Below, one piece after another: positions 37,252 through 45,167 of a stretch of 52,102 nt of DNA; the stretch's first letter is position 1, and every line of letters begins with the position of its first letter. This DNA is from Planctomycetota bacterium (GTDB lineage Bacteria; Planctomycetota; Planctomycetia; Gemmatales; Gemmataceae), in NCBI GenBank assembly GCA_016872595.1, contig VGZJ01000006.1:1-52102 (forward strand), read 5' to 3'. Made by a program: the position numbers and the translations under genes. Below the pieces are notes generated by a model. The model was not told the origin of the DNA and ran no database searches. It was given only the letters and a program-made list of their open reading frames with translations.

Positions 37252-38316
37252 ATGGCGGTTCACAAGATCGCGGTCATCGGCGGCGACGGGATCGGGCCGG
37301 AGGTCATCGACCAAGCGGTTCGCGCGGCCGAGGCCGCGGCCGGGAAACACGACGGCGCGCGGCTCGCGTGGACGAAGCTCCCGTGGAGCACCGCCTACTA
37401 CAAGCAGCACGGCCGGATGTTGCCCGAAGACGGCTGGGAGCAACTCCAGAATTACGAAGCGATTCTGTTCGGCGCGGTCGGCGACCCGAGCGTGCCCGAC
37501 AAGGTCACGGTTCACGAACTACTGCTCCCCATGCGGCGGAAGTACGACCAGTACGTGAACCTGCGCCCCGCGTACCTGTTCGCCGGCGTGCCGTGCCCGC
37601 TGGTGGGCAAGGAACCCGGCTCTATCGACATGCTGGTGTACCGCGAGAACACCGAGGGCGAGTACGCCCCGGTCGGCGGGAACCTGTACCCCGGCACCGA
37701 CAACCAGATCGCGGTGCAGACCGGGGTGTTCACGTGGAAGGGGTGCGAGCGCATCCTCCGCGCCGCGTTCGACGCCGCGCGCCAGCGGCCCCGCAAGAAG
37801 CTCACCAGCATCACCAAGTCCAACGCGCAGGTCTACAGCCTCGGCCTGTGGGACGACGTGTTCAACACGGTCCGCAAAGACTACCCGGACGTGCAGAGCG
37901 CGCCGCTGCTAGTCGATGCCGCCGCGATGGACTTCGTGCGCAAGCCCGAAAGCTTCGACGTGGTGGTGGCGAGCAACCTGTTCGGCGACATCCTCACCGA
38001 CCTGAGCGCCGCGGTCACGGGCAGCATCGGGCTGGCGAGCAGCGCGAACATCAACCCGACGAAGCGGTTCCCCAGCATGTTCGAGCCGGTCCACGGCAGC
38101 GCGCCGGACATCGCCGGCAAGGGCATCGCGAACCCGCTGGCCGCGGTGCTGAGCGCGGCCCTGATGCTCGACCACCTCGGCCTCGCCAAGAGCGCCGCCG
38201 GGCTGCGCGCCGCGGTCGCAACGGTGCTGGCGCGCGGCGACGTGCGCACGCCCGACCTCGGCGGCACCCACACCACCGCGCAAATGGGCGACGCCGTTGT
38301 GAAGGCCGTGGCGTAA
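37252..38316 (+). CDS. Tartrate/D-malate-type dehydrogenase (isocitrate/isopropylmalate dehydrogenase family)
   Basis: 354 residues. The beta-decarboxylating dehydrogenase family is clear: IAVIGGDGIGPEVI, LLPMRRKYDQYVNLRPAYLF, YRENTEGEY, KSNAQVYSLGLWDDVF, and the metal/catalytic SNLFGDILTDLSAAVTGSIG then EPVHGSAPDIAGKGIANP. The 'LFGAVGDPSVPDKVTVHELL' segment and NTEGEYAPVGG fit tartrate dehydrogenase/decarboxylase or D-malate dehydrogenase better than isopropylmalate dehydrogenase. It should oxidise a 2-hydroxyacid with NAD. Substrate assignment is inference. Confidence 0.85.
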   Translation: MAVHKIAVIGGDGIGPEVIDQAVRAAEAAAGKHDGARLAWTKLPWSTAYYKQHGRMLPEDGWEQLQNYEAILFGAVGDPSVPDKVTVHELLLPMRRKYDQYVNLRPAYLFAGVPCPLVGKEPGSIDMLVYRENTEGEYAPVGGNLYPGTDNQIAVQTGVFTWKGCERILRAAFDAARQRPRKKLTSITKSNAQVYSLGLWDDVFNTVRKDYPDVQSAPLLVDAAAMDFVRKPESFDVVVASNLFGDILTDLSAAVTGSIGLASSANINPTKRFPSMFEPVHGSAPDIAGKGIANPLAAVLSAALMLDHLGLAKSAAGLRAAVATVLARGDVRTPDLGGTHTTAQMGDAVVKAVA

Positions 38317-38319
38317 GAA

Positions 38320-38422
38320 GTAGGTGCCGCTTGCCGAGCGGCACAAGCGATGGCCTCCGCAACACGTTTCGCGCGAAGCCAAATGCGCTCCACAGCAGTG
38401 CCGCTCGGCAAGCGGCACCTAC
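38320..38422. repeat. Inverted repeat element J2 (25-bp nested arms)
   Basis: Arms 38320-38344 and 38398-38422 are perfect inverted copies starting gtaggtgccgct. It differs from J1 at two arm positions that pair with each other inside the arm (C-G in J1, T-A here). It begins three bases after the dehydrogenase stop and ends ten bases before the next start. Confidence 0.96.
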
Positions 38423-38432
38423 CGAGGAACGA

Positions 38433-38819
38433 ATGCCGACCGGGCCGCAGATCATCCTCCTGTTGAAGCTCCTCGTCCTGTGCGTGACGGCGCTCCTCTT
38501 CGCGTCCCTGATCGCGCTACTGTTGCGCCAGCCGCGGTTGCACGGGCACATCAACACCGTGTTCTTCGCGCTCACGATGCTCACCGTCGCGGGGTTCGAG
38601 GCGCTGCTCCAGTTCGTGGACGTGCGCGCGTCGTTCGACGAGGGCACCCGCAAGGCGCTAACTACGCACCTGTGGTTCTCGATCCCGTCGGCATTGCTCT
38701 TGCCCGCGATGATTATTAGCGGGAAGATGCGGCGCAAGCGGTTGCACCTCGCGCTGGCGGCGGTGTTCTCCGCGCTCTGGGCCGGCACCGTGATTACCGG
38801 CATGCGGCTCCCTCACTAA
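38433..38819 (+). CDS. Four-TM membrane protein (DUF420-like, tentative)
   Basis: 128 residues with four predicted spans (IILLLKLLVLCVTALLFASL, INTVFFALTMLTVAGFEALL, LWFSIPSALLLPAMIISGKM, LALAAVFSALWAGTVITGM). Histidines flank the spans (HGHIN, THLWF, RLHLAL), as in the DUF420 membrane proteins near heme-copper oxidases, but no such genes are nearby. scpB follows nine bases after its stop. Confidence 0.65.
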   Translation: MPTGPQIILLLKLLVLCVTALLFASLIALLLRQPRLHGHINTVFFALTMLTVAGFEALLQFVDVRASFDEGTRKALTTHLWFSIPSALLLPAMIISGKMRRKRLHLALAAVFSALWAGTVITGMRLPH

Positions 38820-38828
38820 GCGCCACGA

Positions 38829-39566
38829 ATGGCAACTCCCGACGACACCCGGCCCGACGACGACGATCCGCTCGCGCTGGCGCGCGTGGCCGCGGCGCAA
38901 CTCGGCGGCGAGTGGCAGGTCGATTCGTTCGACGAGCCGCCGGCGGAAAGTGAGGAGTTCGGAGAGAGGAGCGAGGAGAAGGAAGAACCTCCAGAAGCGG
39001 CTTCACTCCCCACCCCTCACTCCCCACCCCTCACTGTCCCCGAAGTACCCCCTTCGCCGGAACAACTGATCGAAGCGATGTTGTTCGTCGGTGGGCACCC
39101 GCTGGCGACGGAGGTGGCGTGCAGCGCCGTGCGCGGGCTGACGCCGGAGCGGTTCCAACTGGCAATCGACGCGCTCAACCGCCGCTACCGCGAGCAGTGG
39201 CGGCCGTACTCCATCGAGGCCCGCGCGGACGGGTTCGTGCTGGTCGCGCGCCCGGCGTACCGGAACCTGCGCGAGCGGCTGTTCGGCGGGCCGCGCGAGA
39301 CGCGCCTGAGCCAGCCGGCGCTGGACGTGCTCGCGGTGGTGGCGTACCGGCAGCCCGTGGGCAAGGCGGAGATCGACGCGATCCGCGGCACCGACTCCGG
39401 CCCGACGCTGCGGCAACTGATCCGGCTGGGACTGGTCGCGGTGCAGCACCGCGCGGACGCGACCGGGCGCGAGGTCCGGTACGGCACGGCCCCGCGGTTC
39501 TTGCAGGTGTTCGGCCTCGACTCGCTCGACGAACTGCCGCGGTTGGGCGACGCGGCGCAGGTGTGA
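38829..39566 (+). CDS. scpB: Segregation and condensation protein B
   Basis: 245 residues. Together with SMC and ScpA this protein organises and segregates the chromosome. The winged-helix core begins near residue 79 (QLIEAMLFVGGHPL) and includes LSQPALDVLAVVAYRQPVGKAEIDAIRGTD, then TLRQLIRLGLVA and YGTAPRFLQVFGLDSLDELP, all diagnostic. The first about 75 residues are an acidic, low-complexity tail (EESEEFGERSEEKEEPPE then PTPHSPP), encoded partly by a weak inverted repeat. No scpA or smc is nearby. Confidence 0.92.
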   Translation: MATPDDTRPDDDDPLALARVAAAQLGGEWQVDSFDEPPAESEEFGERSEEKEEPPEAASLPTPHSPPLTVPEVPPSPEQLIEAMLFVGGHPLATEVACSAVRGLTPERFQLAIDALNRRYREQWRPYSIEARADGFVLVARPAYRNLRERLFGGPRETRLSQPALDVLAVVAYRQPVGKAEIDAIRGTDSGPTLRQLIRLGLVAVQHRADATGREVRYGTAPRFLQVFGLDSLDELPRLGDAAQV

Positions 39567-39573
39567 GGACCCA

Positions 39574-40467
39574 ATGCGCGCGAAGCCGAAGCTGCGCTCG
39601 TGGGTGTGGCCCCCGCCGCCGGTCGCGCGGCGGCTGTGGCTCACCATTGCCGCGGCGAGCCTGTACTCGCTGGCCGTGTACGCCGTCGGGCGGTCCACCA
39701 TCGCGGAACTACCGCCGTGGTCGAGCGAGTTCGGGCTGGTGAACGGGATCGTGCTCGGCGTGCTCGTGGGTCTGCGCGTGCGCGCCGCGTTCGACCGTTG
39801 GACCGACGGTCAGAAGCTGTGGGCCGAGGTCGTCGTTCACAGCCGCAACCTTGCGCTCAAGGCGGCGCACTTCCTGCGCGGGGACGCGGCCGACCGGCGC
39901 GCCGTCGAACTGCTGTTGGGGCGCTACGCGGGCGCGCTGATGAACCGGCTCCGCGACACCGGCCCGACCGAACACGTCCCGCTTCAACTCGCGGGGCAAC
40001 TGCACGCGCTGGCGGCGGAGTGGTTCCGCGCGGGCAAGCTCGACCTGCCGGGCCTGTGGGCGTGGGAGGCCAACGTCCGCGCGCTGGCCGACGCCGCGGG
40101 CAACTGCGAGCGGGTCGCGCTGGCCCCGGTCCCGGCCTCGTTCCACGCGCTGCTGCGCCACGGCCTGCTCGTTAGCCTCGTGCTCGCCCCGTGGCACCTG
40201 ATTCACGCGCTCGCCCTGTGGGCGCTGCCGGTGCAGGCGCTCATCATCTACTTCCTGTTCGGCATCGAACTGACCGCCGAGGAAATCGAGAACCCGTTCG
40301 GTACCGACGCCGACGACCTGCCGCTCGACACCTTCTGCGAAACGGTGCGACGCGACGTGGCGGACATCTTCGCCACGGCCGGCGCGCCCGCAGCCCCGCT
40401 GCCCGCGCCGTCGGCCGCCGCGGTCGGCGCCGCAACTCCGACCGTGATCGACGGCAAAGCGGGCTGA
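39574..40467 (+). CDS. Bestrophin-family membrane channel protein
   Basis: 297 residues, beginning seven bases after scpB. Two pairs of hydrophobic helices flank a long helical cytosolic part. Family motifs: GLVNGIVLGVLVGLRVRAAFDRWTDGQKLWAEVV near residues 49-85, PWHLIHALALWALPVQALI, and the diagnostic ENPFGTDADDLPLDTFCETV near residue 235. Bacterial members form pentameric ion channels. The C-terminal tail is Ala/Pro-rich. Confidence 0.88.
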   Translation: MRAKPKLRSWVWPPPPVARRLWLTIAAASLYSLAVYAVGRSTIAELPPWSSEFGLVNGIVLGVLVGLRVRAAFDRWTDGQKLWAEVVVHSRNLALKAAHFLRGDAADRRAVELLLGRYAGALMNRLRDTGPTEHVPLQLAGQLHALAAEWFRAGKLDLPGLWAWEANVRALADAAGNCERVALAPVPASFHALLRHGLLVSLVLAPWHLIHALALWALPVQALIIYFLFGIELTAEEIENPFGTDADDLPLDTFCETVRRDVADIFATAGAPAAPLPAPSAAAVGAATPTVIDGKAG

Positions 40468-40573
40468 GGGCTTTGCGCGGGCCGCGCGGAATGGGCTTTT
40501 TCTTTGGCGCGGTCAACGGTATCACTCGCGACCCCGGCGGGAACGGATTCCCGCTGCCACAAGGAAGTGAACG

Positions 40574-40942
40574 ATGCGCAAGGTCGCGCTCTGGGCCGGA
40601 GTGCCCGCGGTGGCCGTGGTGGTGGGCGCGGGCCTGTGGTTCGCGCTCATCCCCGGCCGCTCGGGCGCGGGGTGAACGCCCACGGGCTGTGCCCCCTTCG
40701 GCGGTCCGCCGATGCTGTTCGACGCCCCCGGGTTTAGCTACGCCGCCCCGGTGCCGTACTACGCGCCCGTGCGCCAACAGCCCAAGCCACCTGCGCCGAA
40801 GCCACAGGTCGCGATGCCCGAGCCTGCGAAGCCGCAAGCGACTCCAATTCAGGTGCCACCGCCGGAGCAGTTGGGGATTCACTTGGACGACGCGCCCGTC
40901 GTGGTGCCCCCGCCACAAGACTTGGGTATCGACCTCGAATAG
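40574..40942 (+). pseudogene. Small TM/proline-rich protein interrupted by an in-frame TGA
   Basis: An ATG at 40574 with AAGGA upstream opens MRKVALWAGVPAVAVVVGAG and a TM helix, but meets TGA at 40673-40675 (codon 34). The same frame then runs open to TAG at 40940-40942, encoding a Pro-rich tail (QPKPPAPKPQVAMPEPAKPQ, then two similar PPPEQLGIHLDD / PPPQDLGIDLE units). Either the gene carries a nonsense mutation or there are two small genes, the second from an ATG at 40712 without a visible ribosome-binding site. The shared frame favours one broken gene. No family is recognised. Confidence 0.45.
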
Positions 40943-41030
40943 CGCGCGTGTGTAACGAGCCGACCCCGGTTCGTTGTGCGCGCGCCGCGCCGCTGCTAGC
41001 CTGCGGGGTAGTCGTCCTGGAGGCTCTCGT

Positions 41031-41870
41031 ATGACCGCGTCCCTCGTTCTCCTCGCTGCGGGGCTCGCCACCCCGCCCAGCCCCGTGCCCGACGGCAAGA
41101 CCTTCGACGCGCTCACGTACACCTTCGGGGGCGGTGGCGGGTTCGGGGCCGGCGGGTCGCTCGCTATCAAAGCCGACGGTAAGGTCACGTACTTCTACAG
41201 CAGCGCGCCGCACACCGGCAGCGGCGGGCGCGTCGTCAAGAAGGACTGGACGATCACGAAGGACGAGAAAACGGAACTGTTCGCGAAGCTGGTCGCTGCC
41301 GGGTTGCTCGACATGCCCGCCGCGCACGCGGTCGTACTCGGCGGGGGCGGCTTTCAGGTGTCGTCCGGCAAATGGACGCTGTCGCTCGGCGGCGCGAACG
41401 TGCCCGACAAGGTGCTCGACGCGCTCCGGCCGCTCTTGGCGAAGGCCGACGATAAGACTTGGCCCCCGAGTCCGGTGAAGGCGGCCAAGCCCGAACCCGT
41501 GGTGTTCCAATCGTTCGGCTACACGCTGGTGCCGAAGGCCAACGGCCGGCCGATCTCGCTGTACGTGACCCGCGCCGGCGGGGTGCAGTACCGGCGCGTG
41601 GCCGCGGCCGACGCGCCCGACGGCAAGTATTACGCCGTCGAAAAGGACTGGAAGCTGACCGCGAAGGAGGCCGAATCGCTGTTCGACGCGCTCGCGGCCG
41701 ACGGGCTATTCGACCTCGACGACGCCGGAGCCGCGATGTACCCCAGCCACACCGTCACCGCGCACGCCGGGCGCTGGAGCGCGACCTTCGCCCCGAAGGA
41801 ACTGCCGGCGAAGGTGACGAAGCACCTGCTCCCACTGCTCAAGAAGGCGGACGCCGACTATTGGAAGTGA
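41031..41870 (+). CDS. Two-repeat hypothetical protein, probably exported
   Basis: 279 residues with GGAGG eight bases before the ATG. A short hydrophobic N-terminus (MTASLVLLAAGLATPPSP) may be a signal. The rest is two copies of one roughly 125-residue domain. Copy one has KKDWTITKDEKTELFAKLVA, GLLDMP, SSGKWTLSLG and VLDALRPLLAKAD; copy two has EKDWKLTAKEAESLFDALAA, GLFDLD, HAGRWSATFA and VTKHLLPLLKKAD. No named family is recognised. The gene ends three bases from the convergent neighbour. Confidence 0.75.
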   Translation: MTASLVLLAAGLATPPSPVPDGKTFDALTYTFGGGGGFGAGGSLAIKADGKVTYFYSSAPHTGSGGRVVKKDWTITKDEKTELFAKLVAAGLLDMPAAHAVVLGGGGFQVSSGKWTLSLGGANVPDKVLDALRPLLAKADDKTWPPSPVKAAKPEPVVFQSFGYTLVPKANGRPISLYVTRAGGVQYRRVAAADAPDGKYYAVEKDWKLTAKEAESLFDALAADGLFDLDDAGAAMYPSHTVTAHAGRWSATFAPKELPAKVTKHLLPLLKKADADYWK

Positions 41871-41873
41871 GCG

Positions 41874-42584
41874 TTACCCCTTCACCAACTCCAGCACGGC
41901 CCACAGCGACGGGTCTTCGCCGAACGGGAAGTCCCACCCGACGCTCAGGAACTGGTCGCCCAACTCTTGATCGCGCACGCAGTAGTAGATGCCGAGCCGC
42001 GGGTGTTCCTGCGGGTCGAACCCCGACAGCGCCGCTGCCGGCAAGAACGCCTCCAGCCGGTAGCCCTTCGTGGAGCGACCGTGAAGCGGGGCTTTGCCCG
42101 CGACAGGTCGCGAGTTCAGATGAGCGCGAAAGGGCACGTCGGCGAGGTTCGCCATCGGCGCGTCTTGCAGCGCGCGGTTGATCTTCGACTGCGTGAGGAA
42201 CGGCTCCTCCTTGTCCGCGCCGCCCCCGGTCGGGAAGAACGCGAACTGGTGGCAGTACCGCGTCCCGCGGTGGCCGGCGCGGGCGTCGCGCGTGTCGATC
42301 CACAGCCGCAGCCCGTCGGACCCGCTGGGCTTGTCCGCGTCGCCCACCGGTGGCTGCGACTTGCCCGTCACCTCGACCTGAACCGCGAGGCCGAAGTCGT
42401 TCCACGCGACCCGCACGTCGGCGAAGTTCTGCTTCTCATCCAGCGCCGCGAAGTTATCCAGCCGCGCGCTTTCGGGCAGCTCGACAAGGTACTCGTCTTC
42501 GTCGGTGTCGCGCGGCGCGTCCTTGACGAACGGGCACGGGTGGCACAGGCGAACAAGGAACCGGTTCGGCACGATCTGCGGCAT
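41874..42584 (-). CDS. CBM9/DOMON-like domain protein
   Basis: 236 residues from the ATG at 42584, no signal peptide. The pattern VRVAWNDFGLAVQVEVTGKS, then DGLRLWIDTRDARAGHRGTR, FAFFPTGGG, STKGYRLEAFLPAAALSGFD and RLGIYYCVRDQELGDQFLSV fits the carbohydrate-binding family-9-like beta-sandwich used in planctomycete and verrucomicrobial proteins. Ligand unknown. It is divergent from the broken TIGR02996 gene. Confidence 0.7.
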   Translation of the reverse strand: MPQIVPNRFLVRLCHPCPFVKDAPRDTDEDEYLVELPESARLDNFAALDEKQNFADVRVAWNDFGLAVQVEVTGKSQPPVGDADKPSGSDGLRLWIDTRDARAGHRGTRYCHQFAFFPTGGGADKEEPFLTQSKINRALQDAPMANLADVPFRAHLNSRPVAGKAPLHGRSTKGYRLEAFLPAAALSGFDPQEHPRLGIYYCVRDQELGDQFLSVGWDFPFGEDPSLWAVLELVKG

Positions 42585-42660
42585 GAGGGAATCCTTCACA
42601 CGCGACGGGGACACCGCTACGATACACCTGCGTGAACACGCGACCAGAGCGAGTGTGCCC

Positions 42661-43931
42661 ATGAACGAGCGCGACGCATTCGTCCGCGGGATCGCCGCGG
42701 ACCTGTACGACGACACCCCGCGGCTGGCGTTCGCCGACTGGCTGGACGAGCACGGCGAGCACGACCGCGCCGAGTTCGTCCGTGTGCAGTGCGAACTCGA
42801 ACCGATGCGCGACCGGTACGAGATTCCGCGGGCCGCGGAACTGCACAACGAGAGGAGCACTTCGGCTCTCACGACATGCGCCAGTCCGAGCGCGCCGAGG
42901 AATGGTTGCTACCGACACCCGCGGGTTGGGCCGACTGGCGGTGGGAAAGGTCGGTCGAATTCCGACGCGGGTTCCCGGACATCGTCCGCCTCCCCGCACG
43001 CCGGATCGTTACCGACGGTACGGCCGTTCGCGCGTGCTTCCCGACAATTCGCCGGCTCGTCGTTCACTGCCTGAACGGATGGGGCGAACGGTTAGCCGCG
43101 TGTGAAGCGCTCCAGGGCGTATCCGAAATTGAACTCGCGTGTTGGTACTCCGACGAGGACATCAACGCACTCGCCGCGTCGCCGCATTTGTCGGAGTTGC
43201 AGGTACTGGTACTCTGGCTCGGGCGCTACCGCGAAGTCGGCACCGACAGAGCCTTGTGCCTGCGCGCGGCGCGGGCGAACTCGTGGTCGAAGTTGCGCGA
43301 ACTGATCTTGCTCGACCCGAGGGGTGGAAGTGACAAGCTAATCAAGCGGTACGCGAGGGAAGCGAACAAGGCCGCGGGGAGGACACTTGCTCGCTACGAG
43401 CGCGGCTACCCGGAACTCTTCCCGCTCGCGCCTCAGTTCCATCACGAGTTCCCCGTATGCGGACGCTTGCCCAACGGTCGCGCCGCTGTCGCCGCTCCTG
43501 ACTGCGGACTCCATCTAGACGGTGACACCATCCTAACAGGGATGATTGTCATCACCTTCGACGCGACCGGCGCGCAGACCAACGAGGTGCTCCGAGTGCC
43601 GCTTTCACCGGAACTGGCGAATATCAAACTCCGGGACATCTCAGCTCGCGCGCGGAAATACACCGACCACCTGACGCAGGCAATCGGGTTCGTCCCGGCA
43701 TTTATCCGGGTAAAGGGCTTCGGCATTCCCGGCTACGGCAGCGGCCCCAACCGCGACTGGTCCGGCCGGTGCCTCGGTCTTGCCGACGATCCTGAGAACC
43801 CAACGAACATGAACGACGACCCCGACCCCCACGGGGTTGGTGGGTTCATCTACAAGGACGTTCGGAACGTCGAGTTCATGATCGGACACTCTGCGTTTGC
43901 CAACAAGCGCGGCCGGGTTCACTCGACGTGA
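42661..43931 (+). pseudogene. TIGR02996 repeat-companion protein, frameshifted
   Basis: The frame from ATG 42661 encodes ERDAFVRGIAADLYDDTPRL, then AFADWLDEHGEHDRAEFVRV, the TIGR02996 domain typical of Gemmata-type planctomycetes. It runs out of register near 42850. The continuation is in the +2 frame (REEHFGSHDMRQSERAEEWL onward) to TGA at 43931. That part includes leucine-rich-like wording (LQGVSEIELACWY, LSELQVLVLW) and a distinct C-terminal region from about 43430. Total length is not a multiple of three, so about one base was lost. It could be a recent mutation or a sequence error; the two genes that follow are also broken. Confidence 0.75.
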
Positions 43932-43940
43932 CGCGCCGGA

Positions 43941-44371
43941 CTACGCTGCCCAGTTGTCGAGTTTCAGGTTCGGGACATGGGCGTAGTCCTTCGTGTTGCG
44001 TGTCACCAGCGTCGCCCTGTGTGCGATGGCAATCGAAGCGATCAACACGTCGGCCAAGCCCACTTTCCGCAGTTTCTTGTCGGTTCGCAACTGGTCCGAC
44101 ATGGTCGCGGCGGGTTCGGTCGCGGGAGGATGTGGAACGGAGCCAGCGCGCGTTCGGTGCGAACCAGTAGCTCGTACACGGCCAGTGCGTGCGCCGCGTT
44201 AGCGGCTTTGGTGATGGCATCGAAGCGCCCGCGCAACACCTCGGCGCGCACGACCGCGGGGATCGTGACCTCATCGGTTCCGTCCGACACGACCCGCGCG
44301 TATCGGGCAACAACGCGGGCGTCACCTTGAACGAGTAGACTGAACGTATCGGTGTCGAGGGCGAAGGTCAC
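43941..44371 (-). pseudogene. VapC-type PIN-domain toxin, frameshifted
   Basis: From a GTG at 44371 the frame gives FALDTDTFSLLVQGD, VVRAEVLRGRFDAI and ERALAPFHILP, the N-terminal two-thirds of a PIN nuclease with its first Asp and Glu. The expected C-terminus (MSDQLRTDKKLRKVGLADVL, IASIAIAHRATLVTRNTKDY and LKLDNWAA, ending at 43941) is in another frame. The switch is near 44105-44130 and the total length (431) is not a multiple of three. The frameshift removes the later catalytic Asp residues, so no active RNase toxin is expected. The upstream antitoxin gene is also broken. Confidence 0.8.
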
Positions 44372-44720
44372 GACGCGCCCCGACCGCGTGGCGCTTCCGC
44401 TCGCGGTAAACGTCTGCGACGAGCGCGTCGAGTGTCGTGTCGTCCGCGAGGCACCCGGCGACGGCGAGAAGTTGTTCCTTCGTCGCCGGGGCCTGAGCCG
44501 CGGTTCCTTGGAGCCACACGCGCAGGGCCGCGCGCAGGAACCGTCATTCCCCTTCGGCCGCGCGCCCCGGCAATCGGCCGCCGGCCGCGAGGCGCGCGAC
44601 CACCGCCTCCGATAGCCGCAAGTACGCCGCGGCCTCGGCGAGCGTCATCACCTCGTGCGCAACCGCCCCGTTCGCGCTCGGCTTCGGTTTGCTCGATGGC
44701 TTCTTGGTCGTCTTCGGCAT
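44322..44720 (-). pseudogene. Excisionase-type HTH antitoxin, interrupted by TGA
   Basis: From ATG 44720 the frame encodes MPKTTKKPSSKPKPSANGAV and an HTH: VMTLAEAAAYLRLSEAVVAR, LAAGGRLPGRAAEGE. Codon 59 (44546-44544) is TGA. The same frame then continues RFLRAALRVWLQ to 44322. In the excisionase HTH family the residue at that point of 'G-x-W-R-F' is normally Trp (TGG), so a single TGG to TGA change probably killed the gene. It overlaps the start of the vapC-like gene, as antitoxin genes often do. Confidence 0.75.
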
Positions 44721-44723
44721 CGT

Positions 44724-44781
44724 TCAATCCCCGTGCGGATGGACGGGCGCGGCCAGCGGCGGGTTCAGCAGGCTGCGGGCG
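44724..44781. repeat. 58-bp direct repeat, copy of the nadA 3' end
   Basis: It is identical to 45606-45663 except for one base (a for g). It encodes the last residues and stop of NadA ([16 protein letters not shown]) but is detached from that gene by 882 bases. The broken antitoxin gene starts four bases beyond it. Confidence 0.95.
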
Positions 44782-44783
44782 GC

Positions 44784-45164
44784 TCACTCGATTGTGAGCT
44801 TCCCCTTCGGGCCGTCGAGGGTGACAAGAAACTGATTCAAGACGTCGCGACCGAGCAGAATATACGGCTCACCGTCGCTGCCCGCGACGTTCACTTCGAC
44901 AGGCTCGCACCCACGAATGGTGAGAACGACTCGGAAGATTGAGAGAGTAGTTTGAACCCCACCAAGCCCCTCGAATCGGTGTTGCCCGACCGCTTCGAGC
45001 TTGAGTCGCTCGACAAGCGCGGTCGGTAAGATCGTCTGGGATGCGCCCGAATCGACCTTGGCCGGCACGTCGGCAATCCGTTCCAGATCGTCCGGCCGCG
45101 CGACTGTGACCAACACATACGGAGCCGGTGGAGACTCTGCGGCGTAGTTGAATGTCGTTGCCAC
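44784..45164 (-). CDS. Retropepsin-like aspartic protease (clan AA)
   Basis: 126 residues from a GTG at 45164. The active-site motif is AKVDSGASQTILPTALVERL, and the second half shows the hydrophobic-hydrophobic-G flap end (EPYILLGRDVLNQFLVTLDG). A single active-site motif and short length mean it would have to dimerise, like retroviral proteases and bacterial PerP-type proteins. It starts three bases after the stop of the DUF5678-like gene. The pair lies between two copies of the nadA 3' end. Target unknown. Confidence 0.8.
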   Translation of the reverse strand: MATTFNYAAESPPAPYVLVTVARPDDLERIADVPAKVDSGASQTILPTALVERLKLEAVGQHRFEGLGGVQTTLSIFRVVLTIRGCEPVEVNVAGSDGEPYILLGRDVLNQFLVTLDGPKGKLTIE

Positions 45165-45167
45165 TTC

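Noticed and set aside
40673-40675. TGA as selenocysteine or recoded tryptophan
   Set aside because: No SECIS-like structure was seen and TGA is used as a normal stop by many genes here, so a nonsense mutation is simpler.
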